A stretch of 64,000 nucleotides of DNA from Agreia bicolorata (GTDB taxonomy: Bacteria > Actinomycetota > Actinomycetes > Actinomycetales > Microbacteriaceae): the NCBI RefSeq assembly GCF_000938265.1, contig NZ_JYFC01000006.1:124001-188000 (forward strand). The letters are read 5' to 3'. The notes beneath the pieces were generated by a model. It made no database searches. It was not told the origin of the DNA and saw only the letters and a program-made list of their open reading frames with translations. The position numbers were made by a program, and so were the translations under genes. Position 1 is the first letter of the stretch; each line of letters starts with the position of its first letter. Below, one piece after another: positions 25,051 through 33,453 of the stretch.

Positions 25051-26403
25051 ATGACCACGTTGCGACTGGCCATCGTCGGAGCCGGCCCTGCCGGCATCTA
25101 CGCTGCCGACCTTCTGATCAAGGCCGAACGTCACTTCGACGTCTCGATCGACCTCTTCGAGCACCTCCCCGCTCCCTACGGACTCGTTCGCTACGGCGTC
25201 GCCCCCGACCACCCGCGCATCAAGGGCATCATCACCGCCCTGCGCGAGGTGCTCGACCGCGGAGACATCCGCTTCTTCGGCAATGTTCGCTACGGCGTCG
25301 ATGTGACGCTCGACGACCTCAAGAAGCACTACAATGCGGTGATCTTCGCCACTGGCGCCATCACCGACGCCCCGCTGGCGATTCCGGGCATCGAGCTCGA
25401 GGGCTCGTACGGCGCCGCCGACTTCGTGAGCTGGTTCGACGGCCACCCGGATGTTCCGCGCACCTGGCCGCTCACCGCTGCGTCGGTCGCCGTGATCGGC
25501 AACGGCAACGTCGCGCTCGACGTGTCGCGCATCCTGGCGAAGCACGCTGACGATCTGCTGCCCACCGAGATCCCCGACAACGTCTACGAGATCCTCAAGT
25601 CGTCGCCCGTCACCGATGTGCACGTCTTCGGTCGTCGCGGCCCCGCGCAGGTCAAGTTCACGCCGCTCGAGCTGCGCGAACTCGGGGAGATGAACGACGT
25701 CGACATGATCGTCTACGACGAGGACTTCGAGCTCGACGAGGCATCGAAAGCCGCCATCGCCAGCAACAAGCAGGTTTTTGTCATTAACAAGGTGCTGAAC
25801 CAGTGGCGCGAGCGCCCGGTGGGCGAGGCCTCGCGCCGCCTGCACCTGCACTTCTACGCGAAGCCGCTCGAGATCACATCGGATGCCGATGGCCGGGTCG
25901 CGTCGATCCGGTACGAGCGCACGCGGCCCGATGGCGCAGGCAGTGTCGAGGGAACAGGCGAGATCCGCGAGATCGAGATCCAGGCCATTTACAGGGCCGT
26001 CGGCTATTTCGGATCGCCGCTCCCCGACATCCCGTTCGACGAGCGCCACGGCGTGATCCCCAACCACGAGGGCCAGGCGTTGGCCGACGACAACTCGGTT
26101 CTTCCGGGCGTCTACGCCACCGGTTGGATCAAGCGCGGCCCGGTGGGCCTCATCGGCCACACCAAGTCCGACGCCATGGAGACCATCCAGCACGTTGTGA
26201 ACGACCAGGCCAGCTGGTGGACGCCGTCGCACCCAGATGAGCAGAGCATCATCGATCTGCTCGCCTCTCGCGGAGTCGAGTTCACGACCATCGACGGCTG
26301 GCATCAGCTCGACCAGCACGAGCTCGCGCTCGGCGAGGCCGAGGGTCGGCTGCGCAAGAAGGTCGTGCCGCGCGACGAGATGATCCGGGTCTCGAACGCC
26401 TGA
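25051..26403 (+). CDS. fprA: ferredoxin/adrenodoxin-type NADP+ reductase
   Basis: FAD enzyme that transfers electrons between NADPH and ferredoxin. The 450-residue protein has the FAD motif AIVGAGPAGIYAADLL, PAPYGLVRYGVAPDH, the NADP motif VIGNGNVALDVSRIL, and the C-terminal FAD segment YATGWIKRGPVGLIGHTKSDA. This is the FprA/adrenodoxin reductase layout. Start ATG 25051 has AAGGAA 12 bases upstream, a rather long spacing. It follows the prenyl synthase by 16 bp and may be cotranscribed with it. Confidence 0.92.
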   Translation: MTTLRLAIVGAGPAGIYAADLLIKAERHFDVSIDLFEHLPAPYGLVRYGVAPDHPRIKGIITALREVLDRGDIRFFGNVRYGVDVTLDDLKKHYNAVIFATGAITDAPLAIPGIELEGSYGAADFVSWFDGHPDVPRTWPLTAASVAVIGNGNVALDVSRILAKHADDLLPTEIPDNVYEILKSSPVTDVHVFGRRGPAQVKFTPLELRELGEMNDVDMIVYDEDFELDEASKAAIASNKQVFVINKVLNQWRERPVGEASRRLHLHFYAKPLEITSDADGRVASIRYERTRPDGAGSVEGTGEIREIEIQAIYRAVGYFGSPLPDIPFDERHGVIPNHEGQALADDNSVLPGVYATGWIKRGPVGLIGHTKSDAMETIQHVVNDQASWWTPSHPDEQSIIDLLASRGVEFTTIDGWHQLDQHELALGEAEGRLRKKVVPRDEMIRVSNA

Positions 26404-26480
26404 CGCACTATTGTTACCGGCCTAATCAGACTCGTGACGTAGCATGTGTGCAGTGAGTTCTCTGAGACGGCGGTGAAAAC

Positions 26481-28034
26481 GTGACTGAACTGGCTCCCGC
26501 TCCGAGCGCGCTGGAGGCATCCATCGCGCCAGAGACGTCCGTCGCGCCCGACACGTCTGTTGTGTCCGAGGCGTCCGCCGCCCCTCAGACGACCAGATGG
26601 GTTCTCCCCGAGCCGACGAAGAAGAAGAAGCGTCACCTGGGGCTCTGGATCGGTATTCCTGCGGTTGTGGCCGTGGTCTCGCTGGTCGCCGCATCGCTCG
26701 TCTTGATTGCCCCCGGAACGACCGCCGCCGGCGTGAATGTCGGCGGAATGACCGTCGGTGCCGCATCCGATGCCGTGAGCCAGCGGCTCGCCAACACCAC
26801 CCTCGTCATCACCGGGCTTGACGGCGACACGGTCAAGCGCGGCGCCCAGCCCGGGGCGAGCGTCGTGAACGCGCCGAAGGAAGGTGCGGCAACCGAGCTC
26901 AAGGGCGCCGACCTGGGTGCGTCGGTCGACGCGCAGGCGCTCGCCGAGAAGGCACACTCGCAGAATCCGCTGTGGAACGTGACCGCGTGGAACGCGAAGA
27001 CGGCTGTCACGCCGACCGTCGAGCTCGACGAGAAGACAGCGACAGCGGCACTGCGCAAGGTCGCTCCCCGTCTCTTCGTCGACCCGGTGAACGCGACCAT
27101 GGCGTTCGACGCAGCGACGGCCTCCTATGTCGTCACGCCCGCCGTCGACGGCACCGGCGTTGACCTCGATTCGGTCCGCGCTGCGCTGCAAGACGCCCTT
27201 GTCTCGGGTAAATCCAGTGTCGAGGTCGCGGCGACCCCCACGGTCGTGCCTGCATCCGCCTCGACCGAGGCTGTCACCGCTACTGCTACAGAACTGAACA
27301 CGATCCTCGACAGCGCCGGCTTCTATGTGGGCCAGGAGCGCACGGTGCCGATCGATCGCACGGTCGTGGCATCCTGGATCACTCTTTCCACGAACGACGA
27401 CGGCACATACAGCTACACCGCAAACAAGGCGGCGATCCAGAAGATCGTCGATACTCTGCCGGCGGCTGTCAATCGCGACGCGGTCAACGGCGTCGAGATC
27501 ACCGACACAGAGGGCACAACGCTCGACACCATTTCCGCCGGCGCCGATGGCCGCGCACTGGGCGACACCAGTGGTGTCGCAGCCGCTTACGCGACGCAGC
27601 TGGCCGCGGGCGACCCGGCGTTCGTCCTTCCGGTGACCGTCACCCCCGCTCAGATCACGAAGACGTCGCGCAATATCGTCGTCAACCTGAGCGAGCAGCG
27701 CGAGTACCTGTTCGAGAACGGCCAGGTCATCGACAGCTTCCTGATCTCGTCGGGTGTGCCCGGGCACGATTCGCACACGGGAAGCTTTCGCATCACGGCG
27801 AAGCTGACCTCGCAGAACATGGGCAACCCAGACCTCACCCAGGCACCCAACTACTACACACAGAACGTTCCAGACGTTATGTATTACAACGGCGACGAGG
27901 CTCTCCACGGGGCCTATTGGCACAACAACTTCGGCAACGTCATGAGCCACGGCTGCATCAACATGCCGCTCGACAAGGCCGCCAACGTCTTCGACTGGGC
28001 TCCGATGGGAACCGAAGTCACCGTCACCTACTGA
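26481..28034 (+). CDS. L,D-transpeptidase (YkuD) with membrane anchor
   Basis: Cell-wall enzyme that makes 3-3 peptide crosslinks or attaches groups to peptidoglycan. The 517-residue protein has a Pro/Ala/Glu-rich cytoplasmic tail, one span (about 50-77), two tandem putative peptidoglycan-binding-like domains (about 85-380), and a C-terminal YkuD domain from about residue 395 (RNIVVNLSEQREYLFENG). The catalytic motif is complete: HGAYWHNNFGN followed by MSHGCINM with the nucleophile Cys. Start GTG 26481 is preceded by GGCGG at a normal distance. It stands alone between fprA and the iron importer. Confidence 0.93.
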   Translation: MTELAPAPSALEASIAPETSVAPDTSVVSEASAAPQTTRWVLPEPTKKKKRHLGLWIGIPAVVAVVSLVAASLVLIAPGTTAAGVNVGGMTVGAASDAVSQRLANTTLVITGLDGDTVKRGAQPGASVVNAPKEGAATELKGADLGASVDAQALAEKAHSQNPLWNVTAWNAKTAVTPTVELDEKTATAALRKVAPRLFVDPVNATMAFDAATASYVVTPAVDGTGVDLDSVRAALQDALVSGKSSVEVAATPTVVPASASTEAVTATATELNTILDSAGFYVGQERTVPIDRTVVASWITLSTNDDGTYSYTANKAAIQKIVDTLPAAVNRDAVNGVEITDTEGTTLDTISAGADGRALGDTSGVAAAYATQLAAGDPAFVLPVTVTPAQITKTSRNIVVNLSEQREYLFENGQVIDSFLISSGVPGHDSHTGSFRITAKLTSQNMGNPDLTQAPNYYTQNVPDVMYYNGDEALHGAYWHNNFGNVMSHGCINMPLDKAANVFDWAPMGTEVTVTY

Positions 28035-28077
28035 CGATTCGCCCGCCCGTTCTCAGAGAGCGGCTCGGGCCGACTGT

Positions 28078-28101
28078 CATACTTAGGTAATGCTTACCTT
28101 C
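28078..28101 (+). promoter_or_regulatory. -10 like CATACT and DtxR-type iron box at the first permease start
   Basis: TTAGGTAATGCTTACCTTC (28083-28101) matches the recalled DtxR/IdeR consensus TTAGGTTAGGCTAACCTAA at 14 of 19 positions. It overlaps the putative start site and the ATG at 28090. CATACT (28078-28083) ends 6 bases before that ATG. Iron-loaded repressor bound here would block initiation. Confidence 0.75.
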
Positions 28102-29100
28102 ACCCGGCTCGCGACGAGGATCCTGGGTTTCATCGCCCTGCTCGTCGTGGTGCTTCTCGCGGTGGGGGCGAGCCTCCTTCTCGGCAGCCGTTCGATCGAC
28201 GTGGCCGCCGTGCTCGATGCCGTGTTCTCGCGCGGCACGAAGGGGGTCGAGCAGATGGTGGTGCTCGACCTGCGCGTTCCCCGCACGGTCATCGGGCTCG
28301 TGGCGGGGGCGGCTCTCGGACTCGCGGGGGCTCTAATGCAGGGCCTCACGCGAAACCCGCTCGCCGACCCCGGTCTCCTCGGGGTGAATGCCGGGGCTTC
28401 GCTCGCGGTCGTCACGGCCATCGCCTTCTTCGGCGTCACCGCTCCGTCGGGCTATATCTGGTTCGCGTTCGGGGGAGCCGCCCTGGCTGCGACGCTGGTG
28501 TACGCGGTGGCCTCGGGCCGCACGGGCCCTTCCCCGCTCAGCCTCACCCTCGCGGGCGCAGCCACGACGGCCGTGCTCACGTCATTCATCACGCTGATCC
28601 TGCTGCGCGATCTCGACACCCTCGCGCAGTACCGGTTCTGGTCTGTCGGCTCGCTGGTGGGCAGAGACGTGTCTACGGTCGCCACCCTGGCGCCGTTCCT
28701 GGTCGTGGGGGCGGCGACCGCGCTGCTGCTCGGGCGCAGCCTCAACTCGCTCGCGCTCGGAGACGATGTCGCTCGAGGGCTCGGCCAGCGGGTGGGACTC
28801 ACCCGCATCGTCGCGGGCGTCGCCATCATCTTCCTCTGCGGCTCGGCGACGTCGCTGGCGGGGCCGCTCGTCTTCGTCGGACTCGTCGTGCCGCACATCG
28901 TGCGTCGCTTCGTGGGCGCCGACTATCGCTGGATTCTGCTCTGGTCGATGCCTCTCGGGGCCGCGCTGCTCGTCATCGCCGACACCATCGGACGCCTCAT
29001 CTCCCCGCCCTCCGAGGTCGAGGCCGGCATCGTGGTCGCGCTCATCGGCGCGCCGGTGCTGATCGCCCTCGTCCGCGGAAACAAGGCGGTGACCCGATGA
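28090..29100 (+). CDS. FecCD-family iron-siderophore ABC permease 1
   Basis: Membrane subunit of an iron-chelate importer. The 336-residue protein has about 9-10 spans and the family signatures LRVPRTVIGLVAGAALGLAGALMQGLTRNPLADPGLLGV (quoted only to locate the block at residues about 62-100), SVGSLVGRD and a C-terminal VVPHIVRRFVGADYRW coupling segment. The ATG at 28090 lies within the iron box, which implies a leaderless message or a slightly later true start. ATGA overlap with the second permease shows an operon. Confidence 0.92.
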   Translation: MLTFTRLATRILGFIALLVVVLLAVGASLLLGSRSIDVAAVLDAVFSRGTKGVEQMVVLDLRVPRTVIGLVAGAALGLAGALMQGLTRNPLADPGLLGVNAGASLAVVTAIAFFGVTAPSGYIWFAFGGAALAATLVYAVASGRTGPSPLSLTLAGAATTAVLTSFITLILLRDLDTLAQYRFWSVGSLVGRDVSTVATLAPFLVVGAATALLLGRSLNSLALGDDVARGLGQRVGLTRIVAGVAIIFLCGSATSLAGPLVFVGLVVPHIVRRFVGADYRWILLWSMPLGAALLVIADTIGRLISPPSEVEAGIVVALIGAPVLIALVRGNKAVTR

Positions 29101-30158
29101 GCGTGCTGGACCACGGCCGGCCGCCGGCTGACGATCTCGCGCTGGTGGCCGTCGCGCGCCGGGCCGGGCGCATCCGGACTCTCGTCATCGCCGCCGTGCT
29201 GCTTGCTGCGCTCGCCGCCCTCGCCATCGTCGCGCTGATGCTCGGCGATCGGGTCGTCGCTCCGGGCGACGTGCTCACCACGCTGCTGGGTGGGGGCAGC
29301 GGCGGCGACCGCTTCGTCATCCTCGGCCTGCGGGTGCCACGGCTCCTCCTCGGGCTCATGGTGGGCGCGGCGTTCGGGCTGGCGGGCGCGGTCTTCCAGA
29401 GTCTGCTCGGCAACCCGTTGGCGAGCCCAGACATCATCGGCATCTCGCAGGGCGCGAGCGCGGCGGCAGTCGCTGCGATCCTGCTGGCCGGCTGGAGCGG
29501 CCTCGCCGTCTCGTTCGCCGCGTTCGGTGGCGCCGTGCTGGTGGCGGGCCTCATCACGGTGCTCGCGGCCCGGCACGGAGTGGCCGGCTCTCGGTTCGTG
29601 CTCGTCGGCATCGCTCTCGCCTTTCTCGCCCAGGCGGTGATCGGGTACATGCTGACCCGGTCGGATGTGCGCGACGCTCAGTCCGCCCTGGTCTGGTTGG
29701 TCGGCAGCCTCGGAACCGTCACCTCGGAGGAGCTGACGAGCACGGCCGTCGGTCTTGTCGTGCTCGTCGTGGCGCTCGCCGCGGTGTCGCCCCGGCTGCG
29801 GATGCTGCAGCTCGGCGACGAGGCCGCCGCCGGTCTCGGTGTGCGCGTCACCCCGGCGCGGCTCGTCATCACCCTGATCGCGGTTGGGCTGGCGGCCGTC
29901 GCCACGGCTGCCGCGGGGCCCGTCGTGTTCGTCGCCTTCGTTTCTGCGCCCATCGCGCGTCGTCTCCTCGGCGGAACCGGCCCCGCCCTCGTCGTCAGCG
30001 CGCTCGTCGGGGCGCTCGTCGTCACGGGCTCCGATCTGATCGCCCAGCACGCCGTCTCGAATCTCCAGGTGCCGGTGGGCATCGTGACGGGGATCGTGGG
30101 CGCCCCGGTTCTGCTACTTCTGCTGGCCCGCAGCAATCGATCGAGAGGAACAGCATGA
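29097..30158 (+). CDS. FecCD-family iron-siderophore ABC permease 2
   Basis: Second membrane subunit, 353 residues, with about 9-10 spans. It has the counterpart blocks LRVPRLLLGLMVGAAFGLAG, QSLLGNPLASPDIIGI, WLVGSLGTV and the coupling segment APIARRLLGGTGPALV. Its start (ATGA) overlaps the first permease stop, and its own TGA overlaps the ATPase start, so the three are translated as a unit. It pairs with permease 1 to form the channel. Confidence 0.93.
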   Translation: MSVLDHGRPPADDLALVAVARRAGRIRTLVIAAVLLAALAALAIVALMLGDRVVAPGDVLTTLLGGGSGGDRFVILGLRVPRLLLGLMVGAAFGLAGAVFQSLLGNPLASPDIIGISQGASAAAVAAILLAGWSGLAVSFAAFGGAVLVAGLITVLAARHGVAGSRFVLVGIALAFLAQAVIGYMLTRSDVRDAQSALVWLVGSLGTVTSEELTSTAVGLVVLVVALAAVSPRLRMLQLGDEAAAGLGVRVTPARLVITLIAVGLAAVATAAAGPVVFVAFVSAPIARRLLGGTGPALVVSALVGALVVTGSDLIAQHAVSNLQVPVGIVTGIVGAPVLLLLLARSNRSRGTA

Positions 30159-30955
30159 CGTCTCATGAATTGCGAGCGGATGGTCTTGCTCTCGGCTACG
30201 ACGGACGTCGCGTCGTCGAGGGCCTCGACGCCGTCATCCCAGACGGGCGCGTGACCGTGATCGTGGGTCCGAACGCCTGCGGCAAGTCGACGCTGCTGCG
30301 CTCGTTCGCGCGGCTGCTGCGCCCGGAGGCGGGTGTCGTGACGCTCGATGGAACGGACGTGCACCGCTACCCCAGCAAGCAGCTCGCGACCGTGCTCGGT
30401 CTGCTTCCTCAGCAGCCCATCGCTCCCGATGGCATCACCGTGGCCGACCTGGTGGGTCGCGGACGGTTTCCTCGACAGGGCCTGTTCCGTCAGTGGACAG
30501 CCGAGGATTCGGCCGCCGTCGCCGAGGCGCTGCGATCGACCGACACGGTGGATCTGGCCGACCGGCGCATCGACGAACTGTCGGGAGGTCAGCGGCAGCG
30601 GGTGTGGATCGCCATGGCCCTGGCGCAGCAGACCGACATCCTGCTGCTCGACGAACCCACGACCTTCCTCGACGTGACTCACCAGATCGAGGTCCTCGAC
30701 CTGCTGCACGAGCTCAATCGCGAGCGGGGCACCACGGTGGTGATGGTGCTGCACGACCTCAATCTGGCTGCTCGCTACGCCGACCACCTCGTCGTGATGT
30801 CGGCCGGAAAGATCGTGGCGGAGGGCGCACCGGGTGACGTGATCTCGGTCGATACCGTGGGCACCGCTTTCGGCCTCGAGGCCATGATCATCGACGACCC
30901 GATCAGCCACTCGCCCATGGTCATACCGATGGGGCGGTTTCACCAGGGGCTGTGA
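30155..30955 (+). CDS. iron-siderophore ABC transporter ATP-binding protein
   Basis: ATPase of the FepC/FhuC type, 266 residues. Walker A is GPNACGKSTLL, the Q-loop is LLPQQP, the signature is LSGGQRQRVWIAMAL, Walker B is ILLLDEPT, and the switch His is in VLHDLN. Start ATG 30155 overlaps the TGA of permease 2. The gene ends 76 bp before the substrate-binding protein, which has its own iron box. Confidence 0.95.
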   Translation: MTSHELRADGLALGYDGRRVVEGLDAVIPDGRVTVIVGPNACGKSTLLRSFARLLRPEAGVVTLDGTDVHRYPSKQLATVLGLLPQQPIAPDGITVADLVGRGRFPRQGLFRQWTAEDSAAVAEALRSTDTVDLADRRIDELSGGQRQRVWIAMALAQQTDILLLDEPTTFLDVTHQIEVLDLLHELNRERGTTVVMVLHDLNLAARYADHLVVMSAGKIVAEGAPGDVISVDTVGTAFGLEAMIIDDPISHSPMVIPMGRFHQGL

Positions 30956-30974
30956 GTGGCGCGAGGGGGCCAGG

Positions 30975-30993
30975 TCAGCTTAGGCTTACCTAA
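30975..30993. promoter_or_regulatory. DtxR-type iron box upstream of the siderophore-binding lipoprotein
   Basis: TCAGCTTAGGCTTACCTAA matches the recalled DtxR/IdeR consensus at 16 of 19 positions and is the better of the two boxes in the operon region. It lies 39 bases before the TTG start. Confidence 0.82.
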
Positions 30994-31031
30994 CAACCCC
31001 GAACCCTCGCATCACCATTGGAGATCTCCCC

Positions 31032-32036
31032 TTGCCTCGAAGAATGAAACTCGCCGCGCTCGCAGCGACGACTCTCACCGCAGCGCTGCTGCTGGCCGGC
31101 TGCAGCACCGCCGCCTCCGACTCCTCGACCGACTCCGCGTCGGCCGGAGGCGCGACCATCGAGCACGCGTTCGGTGAGACGACGGTGCCGGCCAACCCGA
31201 AGAACGTGGTGACGCTCGGCTGGGGCAGCACCGACGCATCCATCGCCCTCGGCGTGATCCCCAAGGCCATTCCGTTCGACTCCTACGCGGGCGACAAAGA
31301 CGGCGTGCTGCCCTGGGTGAAAGACGCGATCGAGAAGGATGGCGCCGCCATGCCGACGATCCTCCCCGACTCGCCCGACGAACCGCCGTACGAGGCGATC
31401 GCCGCCGCAGACCCCGACGTCATTCTGGCCGTCTACTCGGGCATCACCGACGAGCAGTACAAGAAGCTCTCGGAGATCGCACCGACCGTCGCGTACCCCG
31501 ATCAGGCGTGGAGCACGCCGTGGCGCGACGTCGTCACCACCGTGGGCACCGCCCTCGGCAAGAGCGACGAGGCCAAGACGGTTCTCTCGGACATCGACAC
31601 GCAGATCGCGCAGAAGGCGTCCGAGCACCCCGAGTTCAAGGGCAAGACCCTCGCCGCCGTGGCCGATAGCTCGGGCACGTTCTACGTCTACAAGAAGAAC
31701 GATCCCCGCGTGGGCTTCATGTTCGACCTCGGCTTCACGAACGCACCCGCGGTCGACGAGCTGGCGAATGGCGACGGCACGTTCTTCTACACGCTCAGCT
31801 ACGAGCAGCTCGACAAGCTGCAGGCCGATGTCGTGCTGAACTACGCGACCACGCAGCCCGAGGCCGACACGTTCACCAGCTCGCCTCAGACGTCGGTGAT
31901 CCCGGCCGTCGCTGCCGGGCACGCCGCGCAGCTGGTGGGGGCGCAGAACATCTCCGCCGTCTCGCCGCCTACCGCGCTGTCGCTGCCGTGGGGACTCGAC
32001 AACCTCGTCGACACCCTGGCCGCCGCCACCAAGTAG
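31032..32036 (+). CDS. iron-siderophore ABC transporter substrate-binding lipoprotein
   Basis: Extracytoplasmic receptor of the importer, 334 residues. The signal peptide ends in the lipobox LLLAGCS, so it is a lipoprotein. The body has the FecB/TroA-type fold: VTLGWGSTDASIALGVIP, AAADPDVILAVYSG, a long connecting helix and YEQLDKLQADVVL. Start TTG 31032 is chosen because GGAGA lies 7 bases upstream; ATG 31044 is the alternative and would keep the signal peptide. Expected to be induced in low iron through the box at 30975. Confidence 0.93.
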   Translation: MPRRMKLAALAATTLTAALLLAGCSTAASDSSTDSASAGGATIEHAFGETTVPANPKNVVTLGWGSTDASIALGVIPKAIPFDSYAGDKDGVLPWVKDAIEKDGAAMPTILPDSPDEPPYEAIAAADPDVILAVYSGITDEQYKKLSEIAPTVAYPDQAWSTPWRDVVTTVGTALGKSDEAKTVLSDIDTQIAQKASEHPEFKGKTLAAVADSSGTFYVYKKNDPRVGFMFDLGFTNAPAVDELANGDGTFFYTLSYEQLDKLQADVVLNYATTQPEADTFTSSPQTSVIPAVAAGHAAQLVGAQNISAVSPPTALSLPWGLDNLVDTLAAATK

Positions 32037-32046
32037 CGCCGGCACG

Positions 32047-32116
32047 AACGCAATTCAGGAGGAGAGGCTCACCGTCGCCACAGTGGCGTTGGTGAGTCTC
32101 CCCTCCTGAATTCGTT
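32047..32116. terminator. long bidirectional hairpin terminator
   Basis: AACGCAATTCAGGAGG.. pairs with ..CCTCCTGAATTCGTT, with the inner stem CTCACC/GGTGAG and a terminal CGCCAC/GTGGCG. The nearly 70-base hairpin separates the iron operon from the convergent NUDIX gene and can end both transcripts. Confidence 0.8.
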
Positions 32117-32122
32117 ACGGCG

Positions 32123-32821
32123 TCAGCGTGCGAATGGTCCGCGCAGTGCGGCCCACTGCAGCAGCATGATCGTCTTCGCGTCGATGATGTCGACTCCGAT
32201 GCGATCGAGCGCCTCGTCGAAGTCGATTTCGAGCAGCTCGATCTCTTCGCCCTCGTCGGCGAGCCCGCCACCGGCATCCGCTCGGGTATCGGGCGAATAG
32301 GGCGCGGCGAAGAAGAAGAGCTTCTCGGTGACCGAGCCGGGGCTCATGTACGCCTCGAAGACCGGGCTCACCTCGCCGATCTCGTGGCCTGTCTCTTCGC
32401 GCGCCTCGCGCCGGATGGCGGTGAGCGGGTCGTCGTCATCGAGCAGGCCCGCGGCCGCCTCGATGAGATTGCCGTCTGGATGCCCGTTCACGTAGGCCGG
32501 GTAGCGGAACTGACGGGCCAGCAGCACCGTGCGCTGCGCGACGGAGTAGAGCAGGATCGTTGCTCCGTTGCCCCGATCGTAGGTCTCTCGATGCTGCGTC
32601 TCCCACACGCCGTCTGCTCGCTGATACTCGAGCGTGTTGGCGCGGAACACATGCCAATTCGACGAGAGCAGGCGCACGTCTGCGACGCGCACGCGGGGAT
32701 TGCCGCTCAGGTCGCGGCCGGTCTGGTCGAGACCGGTGCGACCCCGGGCGTCAGGAACGTCGACGCCGGGAACTCCCGCGGGCTGCTGGGCGGTGGCCGG
32801 CGTGCCGGCATCCATCACCAT
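32123..32821 (-). CDS. NUDIX hydrolase, NudK/ADP-ribose pyrophosphatase type
   Basis: A 232-residue hydrolase of nucleoside diphosphate derivatives. The Nudix box is visible as GLLDDDDPLTAIRREAREETG; the first Glu of the GX5E part is replaced by Asp, while REAREETG is intact. Flanking blocks RGNGATILLYS, LLARQFRYPAYV and FEAYMSPGSVTEKLFFF match the GDP-mannose or ADP-ribose pyrophosphatase group. Start ATG 32821 is 11 bp behind the yajQ stop. The ribosome binding site is weak, so it is probably translated from the yajQ message. The substrate is uncertain. Confidence 0.87.
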   Translation of the reverse strand: MVMDAGTPATAQQPAGVPGVDVPDARGRTGLDQTGRDLSGNPRVRVADVRLLSSNWHVFRANTLEYQRADGVWETQHRETYDRGNGATILLYSVAQRTVLLARQFRYPAYVNGHPDGNLIEAAAGLLDDDDPLTAIRREAREETGHEIGEVSPVFEAYMSPGSVTEKLFFFAAPYSPDTRADAGGGLADEGEEIELLEIDFDEALDRIGVDIIDAKTIMLLQWAALRGPFAR

Positions 32822-32832
32822 GTGCCCGCCGA

Positions 32833-33321
32833 TCAGCGGAAGTTGATGAACTGCAGGGCCACGTCGAGATCGGCGCCCTTGAGCAGCGCCATGGTGGCCT
32901 GCAGGTCGTCGCGGCTCTTCGACGAGACGCGCAGCTCGTCGCCCTGGATCTGGCTCTTGACGCCCTTGGGGGCCTCGTCTCGGATGAGCTTCGAGATCTT
33001 CTTGGCGGCCTCTTGCTCGATGCCGTTCTTCATGGATGCCTCGAGTCGGTACTCCTTGCCGGACGCGTAGGGCTCGCCCACGTCGAGGCTGCGCAGCGAG
33101 ATTCCGCGCTTGATGAGCTTGGCCTCGAATACCTCGAGGATCGCCTTCACGCGCTCGGGGGAGTTGGCCTTCATCAGAACCTTCTCGCCGCTCCACTCGA
33201 TGGAGGCGCCGATGTTCTTGAAGTCGTAGCGCTGCTCCACCTCTTTGTGCGCCTGATTGAGGGCGTTGTCCGCCTCCATCTTGTCGACCTTGCTGACTAC
33301 GTCGAAGCTTGAATCTGCCAT
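32833..33321 (-). CDS. yajQ: YajQ family nucleotide-binding protein
   Basis: A 162-residue YajQ/DUF520 protein, the usual length. The sequence starts [16 protein letters not shown] and contains [17 protein letters not shown], and [12 protein letters not shown] near the end, all typical. YajQ homologues bind nucleotides, including cyclic di-GMP in some species; the role here is unknown. TAAACT (33329-33334) ends 7 bases before ATG 33321, which supports this start over the GTG two codons upstream. Confidence 0.93.
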   Translation of the reverse strand: MADSSFDVVSKVDKMEADNALNQAHKEVEQRYDFKNIGASIEWSGEKVLMKANSPERVKAILEVFEAKLIKRGISLRSLDVGEPYASGKEYRLEASMKNGIEQEAAKKISKLIRDEAPKGVKSQIQGDELRVSSKSRDDLQATMALLKGADLDVALQFINFR

Positions 33322-33328
33322 GCGCACC

Positions 33329-33334
33329 AGTTTA
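33329..33334 (-). promoter_or_regulatory. -10 like TAAACT of yajQ
   Basis: Ends 7 bases before ATG 33321 on the minus strand. Confidence 0.55.
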
Positions 33335-33351
33335 GCTTCGAGCCGTGGCGC

Positions 33352-33418
33352 CGAACGCGGGTGTTCTCGCCGAGCGCGCAGGCGCGGCCACTGCGTTGGG
33401 CGAGAACACCCGCGCTCG
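33352..33418. repeat. 67-bp palindromic repeat, copy C
   Basis: Arms CGAACGCGGGTGTTCTCGCC and GGCGAGAACACCCGCGCTCG are nearly perfect complements; the middle (CGAGCGCGCAGGCGCGG..) is less symmetric. It lies between the divergent yajQ and lipoprotein genes, so here it is not a terminator. Confidence 0.85.
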
Positions 33419-33440
33419 CTGCCGTGTCAGACCCCATCCG

Positions 33441-33446
33441 TACACT
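33441..33446 (+). promoter_or_regulatory. -10 like TACACT of the transglycosylase-like gene
   Basis: Ends 7 bases before GTG 33454. Confidence 0.55.
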
Positions 33447-33453
33447 GGGGGCC

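Noticed and set aside
26304-27950. 548-codon frame on the minus strand opposite the L,D-transpeptidase
   Set aside because: The plus strand has an intact YkuD active site and membrane anchor; the opposite frame has an unnatural Arg/Gly/His composition.
33361-33453. N-terminal extension of the transglycosylase-like protein
   Set aside because: This stretch is translated palindromic repeat DNA. The signal peptide and the TACACT box place the start at 33454.
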